Shown here: piece after piece, positions 23,229 to 31,905 of the stretch
Numbering within the stretch: the stretch's first letter is position 1
Layout: the number at the start of each line of letters is the position of its first letter
DNA from: Lachnospiraceae bacterium
GTDB taxonomy: Bacteria; Bacillota; Clostridia; Lachnospirales; Lachnospiraceae
Assembly (NCBI GenBank): GCA_017503735.1
Contig: JAFVSN010000056.1
Coordinates: 1 to 64,000 of the forward strand
Direction of reading: 5' to 3'
DNA length: 64,000 nt
Notes under the pieces: model-generated
What the model saw: the letters and a program-made list of their open reading frames with translations, nothing else
Databases searched by the model: none
What the model was told of the DNA's origin: nothing
Position numbers and translations under genes: made by a program

Positions 23229-25185
23229 TCTCGAAATCCTCTGCCGTAAGTTCCAATACCTCTGCGGCAAGGAAGTTTCCGGCGCTTGCCATCGCGAGAA
23301 TCGTTCCCTGGTTCCGATAATCCGCGTTCGCAAGTGCTTTTTTTGTCAGTTCCATGGTGGCAGCGAGTCTTCCGCCCTTTTGCTCTACCCGGGTCAGATA
23401 TTCGATTTTCTGTTTCAGACACTGTTCCGCCTCAGCACCGATCCGGTAATCCTGCTCCTCAATGTATTCCAACGCAAATCCCATTAATTCTTTGCTGTCA
23501 TACTTCGGTAGATGTACGCGGTTATTAAACACACGGTTACATTCCGCGCTGTTACGAAGCAAACGGCTGATTGCATTTGCGTTGTCTTCTAAAATTACCG
23601 TTCCGAGAACGTTCGTGTGCTGAATGAACTCCAATAAAGATGCAACGGTTTCTTCCGTCATCATTCCGGCGCCTTCTACAATCAGACAAACATCCTTAAG
23701 CTGTTCCTTTTTCTCGAATAAATTCATCTGATTCAGCCGATCCCCGCTTATCTTTGCCACACGAGGTGTCTTTACATAAGACAGCTCATACAAAAGCTTT
23801 GCAAGGTAGGTTCCCAAGGTAGTTTTTCCACTTTTTTTCTCACCGGTAATAATCAGGCAATGACATTTTTTCCTCACCGTTACCACTACTTCCAGCATGC
23901 GTACCAATTGTTTCCGTACCCGTTCGATACGTCCGAATTCATGCAATACCTCTTCAAATACAATTCCCTTTTCGGAAAGACGTCCGGAGAGTTCTTTTCC
24001 GAGCGCGGAAATTTCCTGCACCGGCTCTTCCGGTTCCTTTTCGGCTTCCTTTTCGGCTTCCTCTTCGGCTTCCGCTACCGGTTCCTCCGTCGGTGCAAAA
24101 AGAGACATTTGTTCATACGCATTCCGTTCTTCCTGAATATATAACGTTTCCTGTTCTTCCGGCTCCTCCGGTTCCTCCTGCACTTCTACCGTGACATCTT
24201 CTTCCCACATCGGTTCCTCTGTCTCGGTTGCCGCCACTTCTTCCAAGGTCTCTTCCAAATCTTCCAACGCGTCCTCAGGCATCGGTTCCGGTAATTCTTC
24301 CTCATCCAAACTTTCTATATTACGCCAGATGCTTTCCAATGCCAAATGTTCTTCCTCGTCCAAACGACGCTGTTCCTCCTCTTCGCGGAGACGCAGTTCT
24401 TCCTCACGAAGACGCTCTTCCTCTTCACGAAGACGCTGCTCTTCCTCACGAAGACGTGCTTCTTCCTCTCTGCGGCGCATCTCTTCCTCTTCTGCCAGTC
24501 GTCTTTGTTCTTCTTCAAAGGCTTTTCGCTCTTCTTCTTCTCTTGCTCTGCGTTCTTCCGCTTCCTGTACCCTGCGTTCCGCTTCCATACGGATATCTTC
24601 TACGGACAGTTCCCCTCGGTAATAGGCTTGCAACGCTTTTGCACGCTCCACATAAGTCCCTTCCCCGAACCATAAAATCAGGTCTGCACACTCTGCCATA
24701 CACTCCTGTTCCCGACCCAGCTTATGATACAGTTTTGCCAGCTCGTATGCATACTTCTCTGTATACTCTTCTGCCTTTAATGTCTGCAGAATCGGCAATA
24801 ATTCCGCATCCGGACGATGCTTCTGTCGTCCGATCCGGTACTCGTAAATATAATTACGCGGGTCCCCTCCGGAGATTTTTCCGTACTGCTTTAAGTATTC
24901 TTCTGCCTCCTCCGGGTTCTTTTGGGCAAGACAAATTTCCATTAATTCTTCCAACACACGCCAGGAAGCTTTTTTCTCATAAATGCGCAGCAGATATTCC
25001 TTAGCCATAGCAAAATCTCCGCACTTACGGTACACGGCGGAAAGCAAAAACAAGTCTGAACTGTCCTTTATTTTCTCTTTCCGGATACTATCCGCCACTT
25101 CTTTTGCCGCCTCATATTCCTCCGATTCGAGCAATGACCGGATTTCTTCCAATCGGATAATAGTCCGATAGCGTTCCATTCCCAT
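23218..25185 (-). CDS. TPR - coiled coil - P-loop ATPase protein, last gene of the condensin-like cluster
   Basis: A 655-residue protein. About residues 1-200 are helical TPR-like repeats (SLLESEEYEAAKEVADSI, CGDFAMAKEYLLRIYEKK). About 205-310 are an almost pure Glu/Arg coiled coil (EEERLREEELRLREEE). An acidic linker runs to about 420. A C-terminal AAA-like ATPase (about 440-655) has Walker A ITGEKKSGKTT and a Walker-B-like VCLIVEGAG. An in-frame start lies 25 codons upstream, but the ATG at 25185 is preceded by GGAGGTG, which overlaps the end of the SMC-like gene; the two genes are 1 bp apart. A loader or regulator of the SMC partner is inferred from context only. Confidence 0.75.
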   Translation of the reverse strand: MGMERYRTIIRLEEIRSLLESEEYEAAKEVADSIRKEKIKDSSDLFLLSAVYRKCGDFAMAKEYLLRIYEKKASWRVLEELMEICLAQKNPEEAEEYLKQYGKISGGDPRNYIYEYRIGRQKHRPDAELLPILQTLKAEEYTEKYAYELAKLYHKLGREQECMAECADLILWFGEGTYVERAKALQAYYRGELSVEDIRMEAERRVQEAEERRAREEEERKAFEEEQRRLAEEEEMRRREEEARLREEEQRLREEEERLREEELRLREEEEQRRLDEEEHLALESIWRNIESLDEEELPEPMPEDALEDLEETLEEVAATETEEPMWEEDVTVEVQEEPEEPEEQETLYIQEERNAYEQMSLFAPTEEPVAEAEEEAEKEAEKEPEEPVQEISALGKELSGRLSEKGIVFEEVLHEFGRIERVRKQLVRMLEVVVTVRKKCHCLIITGEKKSGKTTLGTYLAKLLYELSYVKTPRVAKISGDRLNQMNLFEKKEQLKDVCLIVEGAGMMTEETVASLLEFIQHTNVLGTVILEDNANAISRLLRNSAECNRVFNNRVHLPKYDSKELMGFALEYIEEQDYRIGAEAEQCLKQKIEYLTRVEQKGGRLAATMELTKKALANADYRNQGTILAMASAGNFLAAEVLELTAEDFETIR

Positions 25186-25186
25186 A

Positions 25187-28100
25187 CTACACCTCCGAAA
25201 TATCCAAGCTTGTCTGTTCAAACTGTAACGGAATGAATTCCACCGAATCCGCTTCCACACGACTGCAATAGTCCACTACAACCGTCTGTTGTCTGCCATC
25301 AATTAACTTCTGTCCCAACACATAATTCACATCAAATCGTCCGGTAATCGCCGGGGTAGTGCCTCGCGCCGGTACAATTAACTGGACATGATTTGCACGC
25401 AATAATTCAAAAATCGGCTCCCAGATATACACATCTTTTGCGGCACCGAACGGGTTGTCGATAAAAATAACCTTTCGAAGTCCCGCCGCATCTCCGGTCG
25501 GAGAATAGATGCTGGAGATATAATTGATTACCGCAATCAAAAACTGGATATAAATACCCTGGGACTGTCCCGTACTTCCTACCGCTTCTTCATAACGCAA
25601 ATGCCTGCTCTGTTCCTTAATACGTTCTCTCTTATATAACAGCAGGCGAATTGCATTCATATCGGACACAATCACCGAAAAGAGTTTCTTATAAGATAAC
25701 GCGCTCCGGATATACTTCATCCGCTCCGCCGGATTTGCAATCCCGTCTACTGCCTGAATCACTTCGTCAATATATCCGGTCATCCGTTCTTTGAAAAACT
25801 CTTCCTTCACATACGGAATCTGGAGAGAAATCATCGGAATCTGCTCTCCGTCCAGCATAATCTTAGACAGCTTCGGCAAACGCTCCAAATCCGCCTTGAT
25901 ATTCAAACAACGCTGCAGACACTGATTCTCAAAGTTCTCTTTTATGGTTTCCAAATCTCCCAGCCCGGCCTCGATTCTGGTCCGCTCAAGCTGCAAACAT
26001 TCTCTTACTTCTCCCAGTCCGCGGACCACTTCTTCCGTTTCCCTTCCGCTTCGCGGCATCATCACGCTTCCGCCGATTTCTTCCGCCAAAGCCTGTGCGC
26101 CCAACAGTTGTAAAGTCTCCATGGTCTTTTGACGGTTCCGGTAAAATTCTTCCTGTCTCTTTAATAATTCTTTTCCGCAAGCCGCATAACGTTCTCTCGC
26201 TTCTTTATAACAGTCTGCCAGACGTACATTGTTTTCCAGACGTCCACATTCTTTTGTGAGGCTTTCCGTTCCTTCAAACATCCGGTCAATCTCGTTTCGA
26301 ATCACCGTATATGCCGACAATTCCTCATAAAGTTCCGCCTGGGAGGCTTTCTTTTCCGCAATCTCCTTTTGTTTCTCCGCAATTTGCAGCCTTCTTTTTG
26401 AAATAAATGAGGTCAACGCCTCTCCTGTCAGTTCCACCGGACAATATTCTCCGTATTTTTCCGTAATCGCAGCCTCTGCCTGACTGTTCTTTCCTTCCAG
26501 ACGATACAATTTCTCCTGTAATTGCTTTATCTGACGCTCCAGTTGCTCCGTTTCCGCAGTCAGCTCCGAAATCTCTTCCCCACGTCTTGTCAGCTCCGCC
26601 TCAGAGGTCTCGTATATTTCATTCTTTTCATATAACTCCGACAGTTCCGCAACACTAAATCCCTTATTCCGAATGTTACGGAGCAAACGATTCATGGCAG
26701 ATACATAAGAATCCAACAACCGTTGCTTATCCTCCAGGGAAGAAGCTTCCGTATGCAATGCCGCAATCTTTCCGTCAATCTGCACCGCCAACTCCCAAAT
26801 ATCATAGGAAACCGAAGCTGCCTCTCCTTCTGCATCATATATGGCATAGCTTTCCCAGTTATGCTCCAATTCTTCTTTGCGGGAACGTAAGTTTTCCGTT
26901 TCGGCAACCTTCGCCTCATATTCGGCTTTTAAGGTTTCTGCCATTTCCGCTGCTTCTCTGCTCCACTCCAGCAAACGCTCCTTCTTCTTGGCATACTCTG
27001 CCACAGCCTGCTCTTTTTCTTCTGCCTGATGATTTAACATCGCAAGGGAACGATAAACAAAACTATCCTTCTCTGCCTCCGCAATGGTTTTTGTGCAGCT
27101 TTCCTGTTCGGCGCAAATTGCCTCCAGACGCGCACCCAAATCGGATAATTTCTCCTTTTCTTCCCGCAGACGCTCCTGCAGATTTTCTTCTGTCTCTTCG
27201 GTTCCGTACTCGGTTTTCTTTGCATACATACTTTCATAATAATTCTTAACAAACCCGGTTAAAAACTCCTCGTCTTCTTCGTATGCTTCCAACAAACCGG
27301 TCAAACGCCGGATTCCGTACTCTGCCTCTTCCTCCTGTTTGGAAAGACGCAGGATTTCTTTCTGTCTTGCCTTTTCCTCAAACAATGCCGCCCCGTCTTT
27401 TACACAAAGCAACATCTGCTCCCGATGAAACAGTTCCTTTCCCGCCCGCACGGATTCCATGCGTAATAACGGTACCATCTCTCCTTCCGGAATACACTCC
27501 GCCAAAAGGTGATCGTCAAATACCGTTTCAAATCCTTCCGTAATTACCGCAAAGGGCAGACCCGCAAAACGCTTCAAAAGCTCTTCCTGTTCTTCCTTTG
27601 ATTTGCTCTGCAAATACTCTACTCCGGTCATTGCTTTCTTTTTATGCCGGGTACAAATATAGTCCTTTACGGTTTGTGCCGCTTCGGTAGAAGAAAACAG
27701 TTCTCCTGCCTCTATCGCCTGTCTTCTCGCCTTTGCCAGACGCATCTGTTCGGACAACCGGGTCATTTCTCCATAGGCCTCCCGGCAACGGGTACGCACT
27801 GCAGTCCGAAGTGCACGGTAGTCCTTTTCTCCGTATGCTTCCGCTAATTTATCCGCACGTTGCTTTTCTTCCGCAAGGGCTTCTTTTTCGGCATTCTGCT
27901 CCGCCACCGTATCCCGGAATCTCTGTAAATTCCCTTCGGCACGATGTACCGCAAGAATCGCATCCTCTTTTTCTTTGTTTAATTTCTCCGCCTCTTCCTT
28001 TAATGCGGTTAATTTGAGCGTTGCGGCCGCGCTGCGTTCTCTGCCTTCCTTTTCATAGGAAGACGCATCCTCCGCAAGCAAAAGTCCTACCGCATCCTTC

Positions 28101-29581
28101 TGCTCTTTTATTCTTGCATAGAGTGCAGACAACTCCTTTTTGGTCTGCTCTGTCATGATTTCTAATACAGCTGCTTCTTTTTCTACATCTTTTTTGGAAT
28201 TTTCAGCCGTTTTATATTTCATCAACGCACCGGCAGAAGCGCTTTCTGCCTTACGAAAGCTTTCTTCCAGCTCCTGCCCGTATTGCTCTTTTCGTTCCTT
28301 ATATGCCCGCACCAGCGCAGAGATTTCTTCCTGAAGTCCGCTTTGTCCGGTCATTGCCTGCAACGTAACCGCAGTTTCATCCCGCTTCTTCTTTTCTTCC
28401 AAGTATTCCAAATAGTCGTTGGCACATTCCTTTTTCTTAAGTAATTCTGCCAATGACTCTTTTCGCTCGTTCTTCTGTTCTTTTTCTGACGTTAAAAGTT
28501 CCACCTGCGTTGCGTATTCTTTTGCCAGTTCCCGATCCTCGGAAATCCCGGCAGAGAGAAGCTCTGCCTCATAAACACGCAATTCCTCTGTAGCTTTTGC
28601 TTCTTCCTGTTTTAATTCTTCTACCGCACCTTCCCGGCCGTCCAGATAATGCGTTGCCGCATTATAAATCCGGTTCAGCTGTGTTTTTGCTTCCTGTTGC
28701 TCCCCGTACACGGAACCCAACAACTCCACCCGGGAAGAAAACTCGGACAATACCTCTTCCTGACGGTCAAAGCTACGCATAGCGTCCTTTTGTTTCGCCA
28801 GTTCCACCAACTTGTCCTTCATATCCAAAAGGGTCTGGGACATCGTGTCTTCCGTATCCTCTTTCCCTGCTTTTCTGCGGAAAGAAGTACCCAGAATCTC
28901 CTCGATTAACAAATCTTCCACCACTTTCCGGGTGGTTTTATAATTGCTCTCAAAATAGGTACGGACATGTCCTTCCGTCTTATTGATTCCGCGGATAATC
29001 TCCCATTCGCTTTCATAAATCCCGTAGTCCGCAATAAAATTCTGATATTCACCCTTTCGGTCAAAAATCCGCACAACCAAAGAATTATCACGTTCCAATT
29101 CTTTCAGATAACGGCGAAGTCCGCTATAGGTAATTCGCTCTTTTTCTTTTACCAACGGAAGATTCCGAATATCGTTTGCGTTATACTCCCGATAAAAAAT
29201 ACAATAGTTAAAATACTCGATGGAGGCAGTATCCTTCGTCTCGCCTTCTACCTCCGCTGCCTTTCTGGCACAAAATCCCGTGGTCATATATTGAAAACCG
29301 TTCTCTATGTTCTCATCGTCCAGCTTCCATTCAATTAGGGAATGAATCGTCTTACTTCCCTCTCCGGTACGGAACAATTTTTCAATCGGTTGTTTCTCAT
29401 CCAAGGTACAATTCGGAATCACATTCTGTAACAAAAGCAGCATAAGTACACTTTTTCCGCCGCCGTTTGCAAGGTCATATAAGGTATTTCCGCAAAACGG
29501 CTTCATCAAAAAGTCATCATAAGCCTGGGTTCCGAAATTGTATTTTACGTTATTTACACGAATACGGTTAATATGCGGCAC
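25187..29581 (-). CDS. SMC/MukB/JetC-like chromosome-segregation ATPase
   Basis: A 1464-residue SMC-like protein. The N-terminal head has the Walker A LANGGGKS (37-44); two long coiled-coil arms flank a globular hinge-like segment (about 620-770, with LPFAVITEGFETVF). The C-terminal head has STGQSQGIYIQF as ABC signature and VIFIDNPFGAAKD as Walker B (about 1371-1383). The residue after the Walker B Asp is Asn, where most SMC heads have the catalytic Glu. The GTG start at 29581 follows AGGAGGAG by 6 nt and overlaps the upstream gene by 14 bp. The gene order JetA-JetB-JetC indicates a Wadjet/MksBEF-type complex. Confidence 0.85.
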   Translation of the reverse strand: MPHINRIRVNNVKYNFGTQAYDDFLMKPFCGNTLYDLANGGGKSVLMLLLLQNVIPNCTLDEKQPIEKLFRTGEGSKTIHSLIEWKLDDENIENGFQYMTTGFCARKAAEVEGETKDTASIEYFNYCIFYREYNANDIRNLPLVKEKERITYSGLRRYLKELERDNSLVVRIFDRKGEYQNFIADYGIYESEWEIIRGINKTEGHVRTYFESNYKTTRKVVEDLLIEEILGTSFRRKAGKEDTEDTMSQTLLDMKDKLVELAKQKDAMRSFDRQEEVLSEFSSRVELLGSVYGEQQEAKTQLNRIYNAATHYLDGREGAVEELKQEEAKATEELRVYEAELLSAGISEDRELAKEYATQVELLTSEKEQKNERKESLAELLKKKECANDYLEYLEEKKKRDETAVTLQAMTGQSGLQEEISALVRAYKERKEQYGQELEESFRKAESASAGALMKYKTAENSKKDVEKEAAVLEIMTEQTKKELSALYARIKEQKDAVGLLLAEDASSYEKEGRERSAAATLKLTALKEEAEKLNKEKEDAILAVHRAEGNLQRFRDTVAEQNAEKEALAEEKQRADKLAEAYGEKDYRALRTAVRTRCREAYGEMTRLSEQMRLAKARRQAIEAGELFSSTEAAQTVKDYICTRHKKKAMTGVEYLQSKSKEEQEELLKRFAGLPFAVITEGFETVFDDHLLAECIPEGEMVPLLRMESVRAGKELFHREQMLLCVKDGAALFEEKARQKEILRLSKQEEEAEYGIRRLTGLLEAYEEDEEFLTGFVKNYYESMYAKKTEYGTEETEENLQERLREEKEKLSDLGARLEAICAEQESCTKTIAEAEKDSFVYRSLAMLNHQAEEKEQAVAEYAKKKERLLEWSREAAEMAETLKAEYEAKVAETENLRSRKEELEHNWESYAIYDAEGEAASVSYDIWELAVQIDGKIAALHTEASSLEDKQRLLDSYVSAMNRLLRNIRNKGFSVAELSELYEKNEIYETSEAELTRRGEEISELTAETEQLERQIKQLQEKLYRLEGKNSQAEAAITEKYGEYCPVELTGEALTSFISKRRLQIAEKQKEIAEKKASQAELYEELSAYTVIRNEIDRMFEGTESLTKECGRLENNVRLADCYKEARERYAACGKELLKRQEEFYRNRQKTMETLQLLGAQALAEEIGGSVMMPRSGRETEEVVRGLGEVRECLQLERTRIEAGLGDLETIKENFENQCLQRCLNIKADLERLPKLSKIMLDGEQIPMISLQIPYVKEEFFKERMTGYIDEVIQAVDGIANPAERMKYIRSALSYKKLFSVIVSDMNAIRLLLYKRERIKEQSRHLRYEEAVGSTGQSQGIYIQFLIAVINYISSIYSPTGDAAGLRKVIFIDNPFGAAKDVYIWEPIFELLRANHVQLIVPARGTTPAITGRFDVNYVLGQKLIDGRQQTVVVDYCSRVEADSVEFIPLQFEQTSLDISEV

Positions 29582-30302
29582 CGTCTTCTCCTCCTTTGCT
29601 GCTTCGCATCTGCAATTCGTACAGTCTGCCCTTTTCTTCCTCAAAATACCTTCGGATCAAAGCGTGCATCCGTCCCGTCGGATAATACCGTTCTCCCACC
29701 TCCGTAAACAGGCCCTGGGATACCATGAAATTAAACACCAACTTAACAAAACCGCTTTTGGACCCTCTTCCGGCACGTACCCCCTGGGTATCCTCGTTTG
29801 CAATCACCGGCAGTTCATCCCAGGAAATCGCAAGGGCTTTAAAACTCGTCTCCTCCGGTGTTTCACTGGAAAACCGGTGTAACTCCGACACCATTCCCGC
29901 AAGGGCATGATTGGTGGCTTCCATCAAATCTTCCAGCTTAATGTATTCTCTGTAGTTGTAAGTGGCGGAATCCTGATAAAAACAAGCTGCCGCCTGATAA
30001 ATCAAGTAATAGCAGAGGTATAATTCTTTATTTAAGCGCAATCCCATCATGCGCTTTAAATCTTCATTGGAATATCCGAATACACGGTTTTTTTCTCCTA
30101 CTGCAACATATAGCGCATAATTATACTCATACACCCGTAAATTCAATTTCTTTAACATCAACTCCAAGGCATCGCTTACTTCCCCGGACTCATGATATGC
30201 TTCGTACAATCCTGCATTCTTTCCGCCTTTTGCCTCCACCGGTTCCCCGACCAAAAGGGCGGCCAAAAGCTCCGTTGCTTTTTCTAAGCTCTTTTGTTCC
30301 AT
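29568..30302 (-). CDS. MukE/JetB-like winged-helix partner (DUF6063 type)
   Basis: A 244-residue soluble helical protein with no membrane helix. Segments ALELMLKKLNLRVYEYNYALYV and LVFNFMVSQGLFTEVGERYYPTGRMHALIRRYFEEEKG look like winged-helix units, as in MukE/MksE/JetB kite-type subunits. I match it to DUF6063 from memory. It lies 2 bp after the JetA-like gene and overlaps the SMC-like gene by 14 bp, so the three are almost certainly co-translated and form one complex. Confidence 0.7.
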   Translation of the reverse strand: MEQKSLEKATELLAALLVGEPVEAKGGKNAGLYEAYHESGEVSDALELMLKKLNLRVYEYNYALYVAVGEKNRVFGYSNEDLKRMMGLRLNKELYLCYYLIYQAAACFYQDSATYNYREYIKLEDLMEATNHALAGMVSELHRFSSETPEETSFKALAISWDELPVIANEDTQGVRAGRGSKSGFVKLVFNFMVSQGLFTEVGERYYPTGRMHALIRRYFEEEKGRLYELQMRSSKGGEDGAAY

Positions 30303-30304
30303 TC

Positions 30305-31870
30305 TTATCCCGCCTTTTCTTCTTTTATCCGTTCAAATACAATCTCGGTTGTCACGAAGGTTGCATCCCTCTCCAACCCTGCAATCCGGTGTACCAGTTC
30401 TTCGGCTTCCGGTTTCATTACCAGGCAAAATTTCAGGCCGGCGTATTTTTTCATTGCCGGTTCCGCAAGCAATTCTGCAAGGATTCCTTCAAAAAAAGTA
30501 TCCTGCTTTTTCATTACCTGTTCTAAATCGTACTCTCTTTTTTGACAAACATGAACCAGAAACGAATAATAATCACTGTTTTTAAATATTCCGTCAAAAA
30601 ACTTTAACTCCAGTTTACGGTTCAGAGCAGATAGTGTTACCCGTTCCGTAACCGACAATTCTTCAAACAAAGTCTTTACAATTGCCCCGTAGTTTCCGGA
30701 AATACGCTCGTCTTCCACTTCATCATCAAAACGGTACATCTCTTCCTTTGCCTCTTCTACCGTCTCCGCGGTTTCACCCGCCTCCGGAGGAAGGGATAAA
30801 AGTTCATCGGTCTGTAGCAAAGTAAATTGTTTCCGTAACTTCGGAAACAACAGAGGCTCCACTAAGTGCGCCAGCATAGTTACATCCTGTGCTTCCTCTG
30901 CCGCCGCCACAAACCCGCGGAAATCAAAAGCACCTCGCAATCTGCTATACTTATATTTGTGAATCATCTCATCGGCACGCACCTGTAAATCCATACAATC
31001 GGAAAGTAATTCTCCGTGATTTGCCATTGCCTTTTTCAATTCCGTTTCCAACTGGTAAATCCCCCTAAGGGATTCCATATCCTTTGCGCCGTCCGTCGTT
31101 TCTTCCGCTTTCGCCCGCGCCCGCTCCATTAACTCCATATTGTGGGAAAACAGCTTCTGTTCTTCCGTAAACCAGCGCATTCCGGTGCGGTTAAACTCCT
31201 CTAACGCCTTTACTCCGTCAAACACGTTGCTTCCCAACAAAGCAAGCACTTCTCTTTTTTGCAATCGCAGACGGTTTACTTCACTGTTAATCCGTCGGAT
31301 GACATCAATACCGCCCTTGAAATTCTTTGTATGTATCATCTTTTCCAACAAAATCTGCTGGATATTAATCTTGCTTTCGTCCCGGATTTCCTTTGTGTCC
31401 AGATAAAACTCGATGGCATCCGCCGTTACGGTATAAAGCACCGTGCTTCCGGAAAGGGTAGCATCTATCAACTTCATCCGTACGGATGCCGTCGCCTTTT
31501 TCACCGGATCGAAGTATTCCATTACAAACGGTTTTCCGTCATTTTTTAATTTATCAAAAATATAATCAATCAATTCTTTTTCTTCTTCTGCCGGCAAAGA
31601 AAGAGAAAAATCCCTTGTCAAAACACCGGATAAAAAAGAAACAATCTCCGGATATTGCACCGCTCTGTCGTTAAACTGATTCTCTTCGATGAAAAACCGG
31701 AGAACCGCAAGGGTAATATAGCCCATATCCAGAGAGGCATACTTTCCTTCCTTAAACAGGTGGAACGCGGTATTTTGCAGGCAGAAAAACGGATAGTATC
31801 GTCTTAAATTCCGCATACGGTCGCCATGAAAATCTATGATGTCATGCAACATCTGATAACTGCCGTCCAT
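30305..31870 (-). CDS. JetA/MukF-like kleisin subunit (DUF5716 type)
   Basis: A 521-residue helical protein, in size and neighbourhood a counterpart of JetA (DUF5716), the kleisin of Wadjet complexes. The N-terminus (MDGSYQMLHDIIDFHGDRMRNLRRYYPFF) is followed by winged-helix-like parts (about 40-180), long helices (about 190-340, with METELKKAMANHGEL-like heptads) and a C-terminal helical domain including KQDTFFEGILAELLAEPAM. AAGGAGGACC precedes the ATG. It follows the cNMP-binding-like gene by 35 bp. The family match comes from memory; a profile search would settle it. Confidence 0.75.
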   Translation of the reverse strand: MDGSYQMLHDIIDFHGDRMRNLRRYYPFFCLQNTAFHLFKEGKYASLDMGYITLAVLRFFIEENQFNDRAVQYPEIVSFLSGVLTRDFSLSLPAEEEKELIDYIFDKLKNDGKPFVMEYFDPVKKATASVRMKLIDATLSGSTVLYTVTADAIEFYLDTKEIRDESKINIQQILLEKMIHTKNFKGGIDVIRRINSEVNRLRLQKREVLALLGSNVFDGVKALEEFNRTGMRWFTEEQKLFSHNMELMERARAKAEETTDGAKDMESLRGIYQLETELKKAMANHGELLSDCMDLQVRADEMIHKYKYSRLRGAFDFRGFVAAAEEAQDVTMLAHLVEPLLFPKLRKQFTLLQTDELLSLPPEAGETAETVEEAKEEMYRFDDEVEDERISGNYGAIVKTLFEELSVTERVTLSALNRKLELKFFDGIFKNSDYYSFLVHVCQKREYDLEQVMKKQDTFFEGILAELLAEPAMKKYAGLKFCLVMKPEAEELVHRIAGLERDATFVTTEIVFERIKEEKAG

Positions 31871-31905
31871 ACTGGTCCTCCTTCCTGCTATTCTCTGTCC
31901 GTCCT

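Noticed and set aside
24191-25004. Long plus-strand open frames (Ser-rich and Leu/Pro-rich) across the coiled-coil gene
   Set aside because: They are antisense shadows of the Glu/Arg-rich repeat on the minus strand, with low-complexity composition and no ribosome binding sites.
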